The notes below the pieces were generated by a model. The model was not told where the DNA came from. It saw nothing but the letters and a program-made list of their open reading frames with translations, and ran no database searches. From DAIOGN01 sp036745245 (lineage in GTDB: Bacteria > Zixibacteria > MSB-5A5 > JAUVRN01), in the NCBI GenBank assembly GCA_036745245.1, contig DAIOGN010000083.1:1-15993 (forward strand): a stretch of 15,993 bases of DNA, in the 5' to 3' direction. A program made the translations under genes and the position numbers. Below are positions 14,656-15,993 of this stretch, in pieces; within the stretch, counting starts at the first letter, position 1, and the number at the start of each line of letters is the position of its first letter.

Positions 14656-15810
14656 ATGAGAGTCCTTTCGCGTCGCGCACTATTGGCCCTGGTCGTGGGC
14701 CTGGGTCTGGCCGTAAAAAGCTGCGGCCAGGGCGACGATGCGGTTCAGTCGGAAAACAGTCCTCCGGCGGCCCCCACGATGGATCCGATCACGGGAGCTC
14801 CGCCCAACGGCGCCACGCAACAGCTCACGCGACCGGTTCTCTCGTGGAAATGCTTCGATGCGGATGGTGACCCGCTGAGTTTCGATCTGCATCTCGGCAC
14901 GGACTCGACGCCGCCCGTCATCGCGTCTGGCCGCATCACCAACTGCATGGTGCCGGCACCACTCGCGTTCAACACCACGTACTACTGGCACGTCGTGGCG
15001 AAGGACGATCACGGCCACCAGACCACGTCCGACACGTGGAGCTTTCGCACGCGCGCCGACGTTTTGCAGTGCGACGCGTCCGGCGATCCCCTGATCGGCC
15101 TGCCGCCCCTGGTGGTGAGATTCAACAGCGTGGCCTCCGAGGGCGTGCTTCCGTACACGTATCACTGGCAGTTCGGTGACGGCGCCTCGTCCCAGCTCCA
15201 GAATCCTCCGCACGAGTACATTCAGCCTGGCACATACAGCGCCGTGCTGAAAGTGTCCGACGGCGAGCTGAGCACCTGCTCCAAGGCGATCGAAGTGATC
15301 GTGGAGGGCCCTCCCTCGTGCAGCGGGATGGCCGTGCCGTCCGTGGGACCGCCGCCCTTGCTGGTGGCCTTCGTGGGCACGGCGTCGGGCGGACGGTCGC
15401 CCTACACCTACCACTGGAATTTCGGGGACGGGTATACAAGCGAGGAGCAGTATCCCTACCACACGTATCCGCACCCGGGAGACTACCAGGCGGTGTTTGA
15501 AGTCACCGGCGCCGACGGACGCATCTGCGCGTCTCCGGTGATCGTGACCGTGGGGCCCTCCCTCTCATGCGATGCCACAGGCAATCCGCCCAGTGGCCCC
15601 CTGCCGCTCATGGTGCGGTTTACAGGATTCGCGTCGGGCGGCAAGGGACCCTACAACTACCTGTGGACCTTTGGTGACGGAACCTCCAGCTCGGCACAGA
15701 ACCCCGTGCACACGTACTCGCGTGCGGGACCGTTCACGGCCGTGCTCACCGTGGGCGACTCGGGCTCGTCCACCTGCAGCAAGAGCATCCGGATCATCGC
15801 CGGCATCTAG
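14656..15810 (+). CDS. Secreted FN3-like plus triple PKD repeat protein, 384 aa
   Basis: ATG 14656 starts a basic-hydrophobic leader (MRVLSRRALLALVVGLGLAV) ending at KSCGQG; C23 could be lipidated, but the lipobox is poor. Residues about 36-133 form an FN3-like domain (PVLSWKCFDADGDPLSFDLHLG, TYYWHVVAKDDHG). Three PKD domains follow, each with a W-FGDG core: WQFGDG at 171, WNFGDG at 254, WTFGDG at 337. Each PKD unit begins with Cys (139, 222, 305) and has a second Cys exactly 69 residues later (208, 291, 374), so each may hold a disulfide. The unit length is exactly 83 residues. PKD domains typically mediate carbohydrate or protein contacts at the surface. No catalytic domain is present. A perfect hairpin follows the stop at 15820-15842. 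Confidence 0.9.
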   Translation: MRVLSRRALLALVVGLGLAVKSCGQGDDAVQSENSPPAAPTMDPITGAPPNGATQQLTRPVLSWKCFDADGDPLSFDLHLGTDSTPPVIASGRITNCMVPAPLAFNTTYYWHVVAKDDHGHQTTSDTWSFRTRADVLQCDASGDPLIGLPPLVVRFNSVASEGVLPYTYHWQFGDGASSQLQNPPHEYIQPGTYSAVLKVSDGELSTCSKAIEVIVEGPPSCSGMAVPSVGPPPLLVAFVGTASGGRSPYTYHWNFGDGYTSEEQYPYHTYPHPGDYQAVFEVTGADGRICASPVIVTVGPSLSCDATGNPPSGPLPLMVRFTGFASGGKGPYNYLWTFGDGTSSSAQNPVHTYSRAGPFTAVLTVGDSGSSTCSKSIRIIAGI

Positions 15811-15819
15811 TCTCGCTTT

Positions 15820-15842
15820 CCGGAGATTTCTTGAATCTCCGG
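15820..15842 (+). terminator. Hairpin after the PKD gene
   Basis: CCGGAGATT (15820-15828) pairs perfectly with AATCTCCGG (15834-15842) around a 5-nt loop, 10 bp after the stop codon. No U-run follows, so it may be a weak terminator or an mRNA 3'-end stabiliser. Confidence 0.55.
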
Positions 15843-15904
15843 GACATTCCGCCAGCCTGCAGATCGCGCTTTGCCGGGAGCCCCCGCCTGCCGATGGAAA
15901 GACC

Positions 15905-15993
15905 ATGGCGAGGCTGAGGAGCATTCTGGCGTGGGGTGCCGTCTGGATCGGGCTCGTGATCGGAGGGTATGCCCCGGCATGGGCCGATCCTTT
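15905..15993 (+). CDS. Start of an exported protein, truncated by window end
   Basis: ATG 15905 has GGAAAG immediately upstream at suitable spacing. The 29 full codons give a basic start (MARLRSIL), a hydrophobic core (AVWIGLVIGGY) and a cleavage site APAWA-DP, a clear Sec signal peptide. The frame is open to the window edge. It lies 94 bp after the PKD gene, past a hairpin. Function cannot be read from the visible part. Confidence 0.7.
   Translation, partial: MARLRSILAWGAVWIGLVIGGYAPAWADP

Noticed and set aside
15073..15795. CRISPR-like or DNA tandem repeat in the PKD region
   Set aside because: The regular 249-bp spacing is at the protein level (PKD domains). The DNA copies are diverged and there are no short identical repeats with spacers.

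Overview
The window is a metagenome-style scaffold. It carries two runs of ten N (5800-5809 and 9109-9118) and, I believe, one chimeric join near position 477. Left of that join is a fragment of a DsbA-type thiol-disulfide protein of the sphingomonad (alphaproteobacterial) kind. The rest reads as one GC-rich Gram-negative genome. Secreted proteins with FN3/PKD/Ig-like repeats, a very large protein ending in a Por/T9SS-like C-terminal domain (YPNPYR ... GKLVIIK), M6 and MA-like peptidases and a PEP-CTERM protein suggest an FCB-superphylum lineage of the Eisenbacteria/Krumholzibacteriota/Latescibacterota sort. That placement is inference; the window has no rRNA or other phylogenetic marker.

Layout. 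1-477 (+): DsbA fragment, broken at both ends. 478-1803 (-): secreted M6 metalloprotease that has lost its C-terminus at the join. 2101-3345 (+): secreted serpin, divergent from the protease. 3476-4285 (-): ankyrin-repeat protein with a Tat-like signal. 4487-5947 (-): putative HExxH...E peptidase, interrupted by N-run 1. 5996-7294 (-): lipoprotein with three Ig-like (Big_5) repeats, just upstream of that peptidase. 7628-8404 and 8401-8769 (+): NapH-like membrane polyferredoxin overlapping a membrane-anchored HMA-like protein. 8953-10357 (+): FAD-linked oxidase of the BBE class, interrupted by N-run 2. 10414-10806 (-): small cupredoxin lipoprotein with its copper-ligand halves in swapped order. 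11030-11650 (-): PEP-CTERM protein followed by a strong intrinsic terminator. 11764-14433 (-): 889-residue secreted protein with a C-terminal sorting-like domain. 14656-15810 (+): FN3 plus three PKD domains with an exact 83-residue period. 15905-end (+): start of another exported protein.

How the genes fit together. Nearly every gene encodes an envelope or secreted protein. Two redox/metal units stand out: the polyferredoxin/HMA-like pair, which is translationally coupled, and the cupredoxin. No dedicated defence, mobile or biosynthetic cluster is visible. The most unusual element is the cupredoxin: its Cys-His-Met half precedes the strand carrying the first His, as expected for a natural circular permutation. 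A 10-bp CTGACCCCAA motif flanks the gene on both sides, and one copy lies inside a perfect GGGGTCTGACCCC palindrome.
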